A DNA stretch of 37,852 nt. Source: Rhodobiaceae bacterium. Its GTDB lineage: Bacteria > Pseudomonadota > Alphaproteobacteria > RS24. Position numbers and translations under genes: made by a program. The stretch spans positions 1-37,852 of the forward strand of contig JABJKE010000035.1 in the NCBI GenBank assembly GCA_018660505.1, written 5' to 3'. This document shows positions 27,028-35,505 of the stretch, in pieces. The stretch's first letter is position 1. Every line of letters starts with the position of its first letter. Under the pieces are notes generated by a model. The model did not search any database. It saw nothing but the letters and a program-made list of their open reading frames with translations, and was not told where the DNA came from.

Positions 27028-27381
27028 TTAAGGGGCGGACGGCAGGTTGAAAATAACCGTCTCATCGGGGCGCGTTAATCCCAAGACGCGGCGGGCGCGC
27101 TCGTCTAAAAAATCGTGGTCCAAACTCTCGTTCGACAGTCGATAGACTTGTTTTTGCAGCGCATCATTTTTGTTTTCCAAAGCGGCTAAGTCGGCGCGGC
27201 GTTCTATCAGGTCGCGCTCTAACTGCATCCATCCGCTGAGCCCCCGCTCGCCTTTTAGGGCTTGGCTGGAAAGACCCAAAATCATCAAAAGCAACATGCC
27301 CGGAAACAATAGCTGCCGCAGACGGAACGGTTCTTGCCCGACGGTGTGGCTCGACAGCCCAGAAGTTACAAAACGAATCAT
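27028..27381 (-). CDS. ftsB: Cell division protein FtsB / septum formation initiator
   Basis: DivIC/FtsB-family bitopic membrane protein, 117 residues. A short basic N-terminus is followed by one transmembrane helix (about 24-42, LLFPGMLLLMILGLSSQAL) and a periplasmic coiled coil (about 48-88, WMQLERDLIERRADLAALENKNDALQKQVYRL), then LDHDFLDERARRVLGLTRPDETVIF, typical of the alphaproteobacterial branch. It bridges FtsQ and FtsL in the divisome. The start codons overlap the outermost GAATCA repeat of the region in front of the zinc operon. In many relatives ftsB lies next to eno and the pdh genes; here a zinc-uptake pair separates it from eno. Confidence 0.9.
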   Translation of the reverse strand: MIRFVTSGLSSHTVGQEPFRLRQLLFPGMLLLMILGLSSQALKGERGLSGWMQLERDLIERRADLAALENKNDALQKQVYRLSNESLDHDFLDERARRVLGLTRPDETVIFNLPSAP

Positions 27382-27435
27382 AGCAGCACGGAATCATGAT
27401 TTGATTCTCTGGGTCAAGCACAAACTGATTCGTTT
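27371..27435. promoter_or_regulatory. Nested inverted repeats between ftsB and the zinc operon
   Basis: Two concentric inverted repeats share the hexamer GAATCA. The outer pair is a perfect 10-base match (AAACGAATCA at 27371-27380, TGATTCGTTT at 27426-27435). The inner pair is GAATCA at 27391-27396 and TGATTC at 27402-27407, 5 bases apart. They lie 63-127 bases upstream of the first zinc-uptake gene and over the ftsB start. This may be an operator cluster for the zinc genes; it does not match a Zur box I can recognise. Confidence 0.4.
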
Positions 27436-27497
27436 GTTATTTTTCAAGTGCTTAGCGCCCACTTGTGCTGGCTTTGGGACAATGATAGCGTTTCGCC

Positions 27498-27797
27498 ATG
27501 AAACACGGGCTACGAACTTCTTTTGCCATCACCTGCCTGCTGCTTTTGCAGCTTGCCGTGGTGCATGAGTTTCACCATGACGCAAATCCTTATACCAACC
27601 CGCCAAGCCAAACGACGACCCATGCCGATAGCCAATGTCTGCTGAGCGATACGGCCACGGGCTTTATGCCTTTCGGTGCGCTGGCACTTTGCCCGCCGCC
27701 CTATGCTGCCAGTGTCTCCAGCGTTGGCCGCCTGAGTTTTCAGAGATTAAAATACCTAACCCCTTTAACGAGAGCTCCGCCTATCCGTGTTGGATGA
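27498..27797 (+). CDS. Small secreted His-containing protein of a metal-uptake operon
   Basis: Protein of 99 residues. The N-terminus is a signal peptide (MKHGLRTSFAITCLLLLQLAVVHEF), followed by a short metal-friendly segment HEFHHDANPYTNPPSQTTTHADSQC with several His and a Cys. The tail ends in RAPP, as in DUF2946-type small proteins that often precede TonB receptors for metals. Function is unknown; a periplasmic zinc- or copper-binding accessory role is inferred from the residues and from the ZnuD-like receptor that starts 38 bases downstream. I see no strong ribosome site. Confidence is in the gene and its export, less in the role. Confidence 0.7.
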   Translation: MKHGLRTSFAITCLLLLQLAVVHEFHHDANPYTNPPSQTTTHADSQCLLSDTATGFMPFGALALCPPPYAASVSSVGRLSFQRLKYLTPLTRAPPIRVG

Positions 27798-27835
27798 TTT
27801 CATTTTCAACAAAATCAAATTTAAGGATAGTTACA

Positions 27836-29851
27836 ATGAGAGTTCAGTTATGGATTGCCCTTGCTTCCACGATGAGTGGCACCTCGGCCCTTGCTCAAGC
27901 AACACAGGCACAATCACCCCCCAAGAATATCGACGAAGTCGTGGTCTTGGGTTCCGCTTTTCAAAAATCAACCACCGATATTATTTCCACCACGGAAGTT
28001 TTATCGCAGGATAAATTGCGCGCCAAAATGGATCTGCCGCTTGGCGATGTCTTGTCGCATTTGCCTGGCGTCAGCAGTGCAAATCATGGGCCTGCGGTTT
28101 CTCGGCCGATTATTCGCGGGGCCAGCGGCTATCGCATTGCGGTGCTCAATGATGCCATGCCCGTGGGCGATATCTCCGCGACGGGCAATGACCATGCCAA
28201 TGCGCTGCAATTGTTCGACAGCCAACGCCTCGAGGTTTTGAAAGGCCCGTCGGCGCTGCGCTACGGCCCCTATGCCGCAACCGGCGTGGTGCAAAACTTC
28301 AGCCGCCATATGGAGGCGCCCAAAGAAGAGGCGCAATCGCATGTCTATCTAGGCTATGGCAGCGCGGCAGATGAAACCCTGGGTGCCGCCTATCATCGCT
28401 TCGGCCAATATGCGATTTCTGGTTTCTCGCAAAATAGCGATGAAATTCGCATTCCCACCCATGCCGAAAGCGCGCGTCAACTCGCCGCCGAAGGCGAAAC
28501 CGCCGAGGACAAAGCCCAAGATGCCGCCAATACTTCGACGCGAAGCCATGGCATGACCGGCTCCGCCGTCTTCGGCACGCAAGCGACCCAACTCAACCTA
28601 CGGGTCGAAAACCTAGACATGCACTACGGCGTCCCCGGTCATGCGCATGAAGAAGAGCACGATGAGGATGACGAGGAAGAAGAAGAGCATGGCAGCGAAG
28701 CGGTTCGCATTGAGCTCGATAGCCAAACCCTGCAAGCGCGTCTGACGCATCGGCCAAATGGCCAAGCCGTCGATCGTTTGCAAGCCGATGTGTCGCTGGT
28801 TCGCTATGCCCAAGACGAGATGGAAGGCGCCAGTCTCGGCACGCAATTTGAGCAAGACAGTCTCAACTTGCGGCTGGAAGCGAGCAAAGATTTTGCCGAT
28901 TGGCAAAGCCTCTTTGGCCTCAGCCTGCAGCAAGTCGATTTAACCACGGCTGGCGACGAAGCGTTTTTGCCAAGCAGCGACAGCCAGCAAATTGGCGTGT
29001 TCGGCTTTGCCACACGCAGCCAAAACAATTGGGTGCAAGAATATGCCTTGCGGTTTGACCAAGCCGAAGCGGAAAAATCTACCGGGACAAAAATCTCGCA
29101 TGATTTAACCAATGCCTCTTTTGGCATCGGCTATACTGGGTTTGCCAATAGCTTAATCGGCGGCTCGGCCTCTCACGCGCAGCGCGCACCCGCAAGAGTC
29201 GAGTTATTTGCCAACGGCGTGCATGTGGCCGCCGACCGACAAGAAACCGGCGACGCCGCATTGAAACGCGAAACCGCTTTGGCGACAGAGCTTTATATTC
29301 GCCGTCAATGGGACACCACCAGTGCCCGCGCTAGCGTGTTTCACAATGACTATGAGGACTTCATTTACCTGCACCTCACAAATGGCAATGTCGACCCGAA
29401 AACCTATGCCTATCGCCAAGAGGATGCGACGCTGCGGGGGCTAGAACTGCAAGCCTCCACACGCCTCACGGTGCTAGCGGCGACATGGGATGCCACTTTG
29501 GGCGTCACTCGCACGCAGGCCAAATTGGCCAATGGGCAGCGCGTGCGCTCCATTCCGCCAACCCAAATAAACTTGGGTCTGGCGGCCGATTATCCAAGCT
29601 TCCGCTTGGCGGTGGATGTCGAACATGCCAATCAGCAGAGCAAACTTGCAGCCGGCGAATTGGCGAGCGATGCGTTTACCAAGCTGAATATTTCGGCCCG
29701 CTGGCCCGTGCCACAAACGCCGAGCTTGGTGGTCACAGCCGCGCTTCGCAATGCCACCGATGAAGAAGTGCGCCATCACACAAGCGACCTGAAAGACTTG
29801 CTGCCAGAGGCCGGAAGAGACTTGCGCCTCTCGCTGGATTATCGCTTCTAA
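27836..29851 (+). CDS. ZnuD-like TonB-dependent outer-membrane receptor (zinc)
   Basis: Outer-membrane receptor, 671 residues, with signal peptide (MRVQLWIALASTMSGTSALA), a TonB-box-like IDEVVVLG (about 32-39), plug domain (VLSHLPGVSSANHGPAVSRPIIRGASGYRIAVLNDAMPVGD) and a beta-barrel ending in the aromatic LSLDYRF. Residues about 264-286 (YGVPGHAH, then an HEEEHDEDDEEEEEHG loop) form the His/acidic metal-collecting loop typical of ZnuD receptors, so zinc import is likely. The plug end reads ALRYGPYAATGVVQNFSRH instead of the common GVVN form. The start at 27836 has AAGGA 8 bases upstream; the open frame to 27635 just overlaps the previous gene. It is cotranscribed with the small secreted protein and ends at a strong terminator. 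Confidence 0.9.
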   Translation: MRVQLWIALASTMSGTSALAQATQAQSPPKNIDEVVVLGSAFQKSTTDIISTTEVLSQDKLRAKMDLPLGDVLSHLPGVSSANHGPAVSRPIIRGASGYRIAVLNDAMPVGDISATGNDHANALQLFDSQRLEVLKGPSALRYGPYAATGVVQNFSRHMEAPKEEAQSHVYLGYGSAADETLGAAYHRFGQYAISGFSQNSDEIRIPTHAESARQLAAEGETAEDKAQDAANTSTRSHGMTGSAVFGTQATQLNLRVENLDMHYGVPGHAHEEEHDEDDEEEEEHGSEAVRIELDSQTLQARLTHRPNGQAVDRLQADVSLVRYAQDEMEGASLGTQFEQDSLNLRLEASKDFADWQSLFGLSLQQVDLTTAGDEAFLPSSDSQQIGVFGFATRSQNNWVQEYALRFDQAEAEKSTGTKISHDLTNASFGIGYTGFANSLIGGSASHAQRAPARVELFANGVHVAADRQETGDAALKRETALATELYIRRQWDTTSARASVFHNDYEDFIYLHLTNGNVDPKTYAYRQEDATLRGLELQASTRLTVLAATWDATLGVTRTQAKLANGQRVRSIPPTQINLGLAADYPSFRLAVDVEHANQQSKLAAGELASDAFTKLNISARWPVPQTPSLVVTAALRNATDEEVRHHTSDLKDLLPEAGRDLRLSLDYRF

Positions 29852-29856
29852 AAACC

Positions 29857-29894
29857 AAAAAGCCGCGCCCCTAAAGGAAGAGGCGCGGCTTTTT
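29857..29894. terminator. Strong bidirectional intrinsic terminator
   Basis: A perfect 13-bp stem (AAAAAGCCGCGCC at 29857-29869, GGCGCGGCTTTTT at 29882-29894) with a 12-base loop. It gives a T-run in both directions, and lies between the convergent ZnuD-like gene and eno, so it ends both. Confidence 0.93.
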
Positions 29895-29912
29895 ATTTTT
29901 GTCCGACAGACT

Positions 29913-32021
<2,109 letters not shown>

Positions 32022-32025
<4 letters not shown>

Positions 32026-32669
32026 CCTATAGCGTCAAAGAAATGTTTTACACCCTGCAAGGCGAAGGCGCGCAAAGCGGTCGCCCCGCCGTGTTTTGCC
32101 GTTTCTCTGGCTGCAATCTTTGGTCGGGGCTCGAAAAAGACCGCGCCACCGCGCAATGCAATTTTTGCGACACAGACTTCATCGGCACCAATGGCCAAAA
32201 CGGCGGCAAATTCGACAGTGCCGAACCCCTAGCCGAAGCGATTGCCAGCCTCTGGCCCGAAGACCCGCCCAGCGCCGATGCCTATATCGTCTTTACCGGC
32301 GGCGAGCCTTGTCTGCAATTAGACACGCCCCTGCTCGAGGCCTTAAACGCGCGCGGCTTTGAATGCGCCGTGGAAACCAATGGCACGCTCGAGGTGCCCG
32401 AAGGTGTCGACTGGATTTGCGTCAGCCCCAAACCGCAGACCGAGCTGAAACAAACCCGCGGCCATGAGCTTAAATTCGTCTATCCGCAAGAGACGCTATC
32501 ACCCGACCAATTCGCGGAATTGGATTTTGAAAATTTTTACCTGCAACCGATGGACACCGGCGAGGCTGAAACCAGCTGGCACAATGTGCAGGCGGCGATT
32601 GCTTATTGCCTGCAAAATCCGCAATGGCGGGTAAGCTTGCAGACCCATAAAATTGTCGGTCTGGACTAG
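32022..32669 (+). CDS. queE: 7-carboxy-7-deazaguanine synthase
   Basis: Radical SAM enzyme that contracts 6-carboxy-tetrahydropterin to 7-carboxy-7-deazaguanine; 215 residues. The cluster motif is not the common CxxxCxxC but C-x14-C-x2-[20 protein letters not shown], as in the Burkholderia-type QueE. Other landmarks are [41 protein letters not shown] and ICVSPKP. The start at 32022 overlaps the queC stop; an in-frame extension to 31971 only shadows queC. Second gene of the queuosine operon; queD follows after 42 bases containing a hairpin. Confidence 0.95.
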
Positions 32670-32680
32670 AGCCCAATTGA

Positions 32681-32699
32681 CCCGATTTGCGTAATCGGG
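32681..32699 (+). other. Hairpin between queE and queD
   Basis: Perfect 7-bp stem CCCGATT (32681-32687) and AATCGGG (32693-32699) with a 5-base loop. It is followed by mixed sequence, not a T-run, and stands 12 bases before the queD ATG. It is not a terminator; it may hold the intergenic mRNA or affect queD translation. Confidence 0.5.
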
Positions 32700-32711
32700 C
32701 ATAAGCGGGGC

Positions 32712-33080
32712 ATGAAATTATCACGCGAATTCACTTTTGATGCTGCCCACAGCCTTGGCCATTATCCGGCAGGCCACGCCAATACGCGCGTGCATGGGCA
32801 CAGTTTTCGCGCCCGCGTTACCGTGGAAGGCCTGCCAGATGACCATGGCCAAATCGTCGATTTAGAAAAAATGGGCGCCGCCTTGAAAGATATGCAGGCG
32901 CGCCTCGACCATCAAATGCTCAACGAAATTGAGGGGCTGCACCAGCCAACCTTAGAAAACCTTTGCCTGTGGATTTGGGAAAACTTACGCCAGCCCCTGC
33001 CACAAATTTGCGCCGTGGAAGTGTTTCGCGATAGCCTCGGCCAATCGTGCTTGTATCAGGGGAGCCAACATGTCGACTAA
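32712..33080 (+). CDS. queD: 6-carboxy-tetrahydropterin synthase-like QueD
   Basis: Zinc enzyme of the PTPS/QueD family, 122 residues, expected to make 6-carboxy-tetrahydropterin from dihydroneopterin triphosphate. [10 protein letters not shown] supplies His 13 and RVHGHSF His 28 and 30, the zinc ligands; [27 protein letters not shown] contains the catalytic His/Asp region and the pterin-binding Glu area. Striking: the usual catalytic Cys, four residues before the HGH motif (KCGRLHGH in E. coli), is an Asn here (ANTRVHGH, Asn 24). Either a different residue does the job or the protein belongs to a variant branch. It still sits inside a complete queCEDF operon, so the QueD role is likely. It overlaps queF by 11 bases. 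Confidence 0.9.
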   Translation: MKLSREFTFDAAHSLGHYPAGHANTRVHGHSFRARVTVEGLPDDHGQIVDLEKMGAALKDMQARLDHQMLNEIEGLHQPTLENLCLWIWENLRQPLPQICAVEVFRDSLGQSCLYQGSQHVD

Positions 33081-33537
33081 AGGAAGCGATGCCAGCGGCG
33101 CCACCCTGCTGGGCCAACAAAGCAGCCTGCCCAATAGCCCCGACGAAGCGGTGTTAGAGCGCGTGCCGAACCCGCATCTGGATGTGGATTATGTGGCGCG
33201 CTTTGCGGTGCCCGAGTTCACCTCTATTTGCCCCGTCACGGGCCAGCCAGATTTCGCCCATGTGGTGATCGATTATGTGCCAGACCAGCATTTGGTAGAG
33301 AGCAAAAGTTTCAAACTATTCATGGGCAGCTTTCGCAACCACGGCGCGTTTCACGAAGACTGCACCCTTCTGGTGGCCAAACGGTTGATCAACTGTATGC
33401 AACCAAAATGGCTGCGCATCGGCGGCTATTGGTATCCGCGCGGCGGTATTCCGATTGACGTGTTTTGGCAAAGCTCAGAGCCGCCTGCAGGATTATTTAT
33501 TCCAGACCAAGGTGTGCCGCCGTATCGGGGCAGATAA
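33070..33537 (+). CDS. queF: NADPH-dependent preQ0 reductase QueF
   Basis: Nitrile reductase converting preQ0 to preQ1 with two NADPH; 155 residues, the short (single-domain) form. [13 protein letters not shown] has the catalytic Cys 54 and Asp 61, and the family signature [21 protein letters not shown] (about 77-97) binds substrate and NADPH. The N-terminal 25 residues are a low-complexity lead. The start at 33070 lies inside the end of queD. Last gene of the queuosine operon; a toxin-antitoxin operator begins 6 bases after its stop. Confidence 0.96.
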   Translation: MSTKGSDASGATLLGQQSSLPNSPDEAVLERVPNPHLDVDYVARFAVPEFTSICPVTGQPDFAHVVIDYVPDQHLVESKSFKLFMGSFRNHGAFHEDCTLLVAKRLINCMQPKWLRIGGYWYPRGGIPIDVFWQSSEPPAGLFIPDQGVPPYRGR

Positions 33538-33542
33538 CAAGG

Positions 33543-33564
33543 GGTGCAAACTATAGTTTGCACC
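33543..33564. promoter_or_regulatory. 22-bp perfect palindrome, operator of toxin-antitoxin module 1
   Basis: GGTGCAAACTA (33543-33553) and TAGTTTGCACC (33554-33564) form a perfect palindrome with no spacer. It contains TATAGT (33552-33557), a 5-of-6 match to a -10 box, so a bound antitoxin would block the promoter. It stands 21 bases before the toxin ATG. No T-run follows, so it is not a terminator for queF. Confidence 0.75.
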
Positions 33565-33584
33565 AAAACAAAAAGAAGATTAAG

Positions 33585-33911
33585 ATGGCAAAAGCCACGA
33601 CGCCGAGAACGGTGACCTATTTCAACCTAAAGGCGTTTCGCGATTGGATAGACGACATTGGCGATCGTCGCGTTGTCGATACTATCCTCCGTCGTCTGAG
33701 ACAGTTAGAAAATGGCAATGAGGGCGATATGAAGTCGCTGGGCGATGGTGTGAGTGAGATGCGTATCCATTTAAGCCCTGGCTATCGAATTTATTTTGCG
33801 CGGGCTGGCGATGTGGTGATTATTATTTTGCACAGTGGCACCAAACGGCGACAAATGGCCGACATAAAACAGGCCAAGCAGATATGGTTGGAGATACGAG
33901 ATGAAGTATAA
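33585..33911 (+). CDS. RelE/HigB-like toxin (HI1419 type), module 1
   Basis: Toxin of a type II module, 108 residues. The motif run LENGNEGDMKSLGDGVSEMRIHLSPGYRIYFARAGDVVIIILHSGTKRRQMADIKQAKQIW is typical of the addiction-module killer proteins paired with HI1420-type antidotes, which are small RelE-fold mRNA-cutting or translation-blocking proteins. The start at 33585 has AGAAG ahead of it; the frame extending to 33465 shadows the queF end. Toxin comes first and antitoxin second, the usual order in this group. It overlaps the antitoxin gene by 11 bases. Confidence 0.87.
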   Translation: MAKATTPRTVTYFNLKAFRDWIDDIGDRRVVDTILRRLRQLENGNEGDMKSLGDGVSEMRIHLSPGYRIYFARAGDVVIIILHSGTKRRQMADIKQAKQIWLEIRDEV

Positions 33912-34215
33912 AGACTTTGGCACCCTCGAAGATTTGGAAGAGCATTATCTAAACAAAAACCTCGACCATATTGACGATTATATTGCCTCTATTTTCGAAT
34001 TCATGGCAGAGGACGGCGACCTTGAGGCGACGCTCAGCCAATTGCGGACCGTGGTGAAAGTCAAAGGCATGGGCGAAACCGCAGAGCTGATTGGCATGAG
34101 CCGACAAGGCTTGCAAAAGGCGCTCTCGCCCAAAGGCAATCCGACGGTGAAAACTTTCAATAAAGTGCTCGGCACACTCGGCTATCGGCTTTCGGTGCGC
34201 GCCATTGCGGAGTAG
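33901..34215 (+). CDS. HTH antitoxin (HI1420 type), module 1
   Basis: Antidote of the module, 104 residues. The N-terminal segment DFGTLEDLEEHYLNKNLDHIDDYIASIFEFMAEDGD is the toxin-binding part in this family, and LRTVVKVKGMGETAELIGMSRQGLQKALSPKGNPTVKTFNKVLGTLG is a Cro/XRE-type helix-turn-helix with the typical LSPKGNPT box. It would neutralise the toxin and repress the operon through the palindrome at 33543-33564. It starts within the end of the toxin gene, so translation is coupled. Confidence 0.87.
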   Translation: MKYKDFGTLEDLEEHYLNKNLDHIDDYIASIFEFMAEDGDLEATLSQLRTVVKVKGMGETAELIGMSRQGLQKALSPKGNPTVKTFNKVLGTLGYRLSVRAIAE

Positions 34216-34253
34216 CCCTATCGCGGAAGCTCATTTTCTGCTATCATTTTTTT

Positions 34254-34352
34254 GCAGTCCAGTGAACGAGACTGCGGGAGCCTAGAAAGTTCCTTACACG
34301 AGCCGCAATTTGTTTTGCGTATGTGGCTTGAGCTAGCGCTCAAGCCTTTTTT
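34254..34352 (+). ncRNA. Candidate small RNA or leader ending in an intrinsic terminator
   Basis: Three hairpins follow the antitoxin gene: GCAGTC (34254-34259) with GACTGC (34270-34275); CGCAA (34304-34308) with TTGCG (34315-34319); and a perfect 9-bp stem GGCTTGAGC (34325-34333) with GCTCAAGCC (34338-34346) followed by TTTTTT, a textbook terminator. A TATCAT at 34242-34247 could be a -10 box just before it. It may be an independent small RNA, or simply the tail of the toxin-antitoxin transcript. No coding frame is apparent. The terminator itself is near certain; the RNA call is tentative. Confidence 0.4.
34325..34352 (+). terminator. Intrinsic terminator after toxin-antitoxin module 1
   Basis: Perfect 9-bp GC-rich stem with TAGC loop and six T's. 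It isolates module 1 from the structured region downstream. Confidence 0.9.
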
Positions 34353-34360
34353 AATGAATT

Positions 34361-34500
34361 GCTGTGAAACTGTTCACCTCGCCTACTAGGTCGGGGTGGC
34401 AACTCAATAAGGTTTCGACCGAATAGGTTGCGGCCGTTCTCGTGTTCGGTCTTTCTAGCCCCCGACACCAAGGCGACTTGGTGTCGGCAAGCTAGGAGAG
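34361..34500 (+). promoter_or_regulatory. Highly structured leader of the small HTH-like gene
   Basis: Between the terminator and the ATG at 34512 the sequence is full of inverted repeats. (A) GTGAA 34364-34368 with TTCAC 34373-34377. (B) CACCTCGCC 34375-34383 with GGTCGGGGTG 34389-34398 (one bulge), which uses three bases of A's arm, so A and B exclude each other. (C) GACCGAA 34417-34423 with TTCGGTC 34445-34451. (D) CCGACACCAA 34462-34471 with TTGGTGTCGG 34478-34487, extended by CTAGC 34455-34459 with GCTAG 34491-34495. The AGGAG at 34494-34498 can pair in the extension of D. This looks like a translational control element; it matches no riboswitch I know. Confidence 0.5.
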
Positions 34501-34511
34501 AAGAGCCAATT

Positions 34512-34853
34512 ATGAGCCAAGAACAAAACCATTTATTGCCGCCTTCGGTATCTGAAAACATCCGTCATAATTTATGGATTTACCGAACCTATCAAAACCA
34601 AACCCGCAAAGAGCTGGCCGACGCCAATTTGCGCTCGGGCGTTTTGCGCGCCTATGAATATGGCTTCCGTCCGGTCTCGCCTGCCCATCTGGCGCTCATC
34701 GCCGAGCGTTTGGCGGTGCCGGAAGAAGTGCTATCGGCGCCGCCCAATTTCGCGCTGCTGCTCGACTGGCAAACGCGGCGCATCGTGGAATATTACCGCG
34801 CGATGAACGACGAACAGCGCCACGCCCTCAAGCGTTTGATGATGCATATGTGA
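34512..34853 (+). CDS. Small DNA-binding-like (HTH/XRE-type) protein
   Basis: Protein of 113 residues. IRHNLWIYRTYQNQTRKELADANLRSGVLRAYEYGFRPVSPAHLALIAERLAVPEEVLSAPP reads like an XRE-type helix-turn-helix region (ELADA, then SGVLRAYEYG, then LALIAERL), and YYRAMNDEQRHALKRLMMHM is a C-terminal helix as in small regulators. The start at 34512 is preceded by purine-rich GAGAAGAG; a frame extending to 34428 would translate the structured leader and is unlikely. It is likely a transcriptional regulator; the target is unknown. It converges with the methyltransferase gene after one base. Confidence 0.7.
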   Translation: MSQEQNHLLPPSVSENIRHNLWIYRTYQNQTRKELADANLRSGVLRAYEYGFRPVSPAHLALIAERLAVPEEVLSAPPNFALLLDWQTRRIVEYYRAMNDEQRHALKRLMMHM

Positions 34854-34854
34854 G

Positions 34855-35505
34855 CTAAATATCGCTCGGCATGGTTTCGGAAAACAGAAAAGCATAATCT
34901 GCGTGCCGGCGAATTTCTGGCGCAATGGGTCTGTCGTCGAGCTTGGAAACTACGGCAAGACCAGACGCCCAATTCAAATAGCTGAGCGCGAAACCGTCCA
35001 TGGCTTCGAGCGCGGCCAGCAAAGCCTCGACGCGCGGCTGATGGTTTTTCGGCCAGTTATCTTGCGGCAATAAATCGTCGATAAGATAAAGCCCGTTCGG
35101 TGCCAGCGCCTCCAGCGCGACATCCAAATGGCTGAACTTGCCGGGCCAAGCATCGGCGAAAATAAAGTCATAGCTGTTCGGCTGGCAGGCTTTCAAAAAC
35201 GCGCCCGCATCGGCCACCTCGAGCTGCACCCGCGCCTCATTAATCACCTGCGCCGCCACGGCAGAACATTTGGCATCGATATCGACGCTCACCAAATGCG
35301 CGTCCTCGGCCAGCGCTTGGGCGAGAAACAAAGTAGAGAGCCCTGTGCCGGTGCCCAGCTCCAAAACCCGCCGCGAGCCGAGCCCCGCCACCAGCACGGC
35401 ACAAAAATTAGCGACCTGCAAATCGCAAGACGCAACAAAACCCAGCGCAGAACTAGCCTGCTCAATTCGGGCGATTTGGGGAGCTAGGGTTTGGAGGTAG
35501 TTCAT
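34855..35505 (-). CDS. SAM-dependent O-methyltransferase family protein
   Basis: Class I methyltransferase, 216 residues, of the catechol/caffeoyl-CoA O-methyltransferase type. VLELGTGTGLSTLFLAQAL is the SAM-binding motif I, HLVSVDID the acidic ribose contact, and YDFIFADAWPGKFSHLDVALEALAPNGLYLIDDLLP the metal/substrate region. The substrate is unknown. Its ATG overlaps the TGA of the pentapeptide-repeat gene (ATGA), and GAGGA inside that gene's end serves as ribosome site, so it is translated from the same message although its GC content looks like the core genome. Confidence 0.85.
   Translation of the reverse strand: MNYLQTLAPQIARIEQASSALGFVASCDLQVANFCAVLVAGLGSRRVLELGTGTGLSTLFLAQALAEDAHLVSVDIDAKCSAVAAQVINEARVQLEVADAGAFLKACQPNSYDFIFADAWPGKFSHLDVALEALAPNGLYLIDDLLPQDNWPKNHQPRVEALLAALEAMDGFALSYLNWASGLAVVSKLDDRPIAPEIRRHADYAFLFSETMPSDI

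Noticed and set aside
27436-27497. Zur box in front of the zinc operon
   Set aside because: I found no palindrome resembling known alphaproteobacterial Zur sites here; only the GAATCA repeats further upstream stood out.
34400-34500. A possible tRNA or tmRNA in the structured region (GGTTTCGACC and CCGACACCA look like T-arm and 3' end)
   Set aside because: No cloverleaf can be drawn, the pieces are in the wrong spacing, and no tag-coding sequence is visible.
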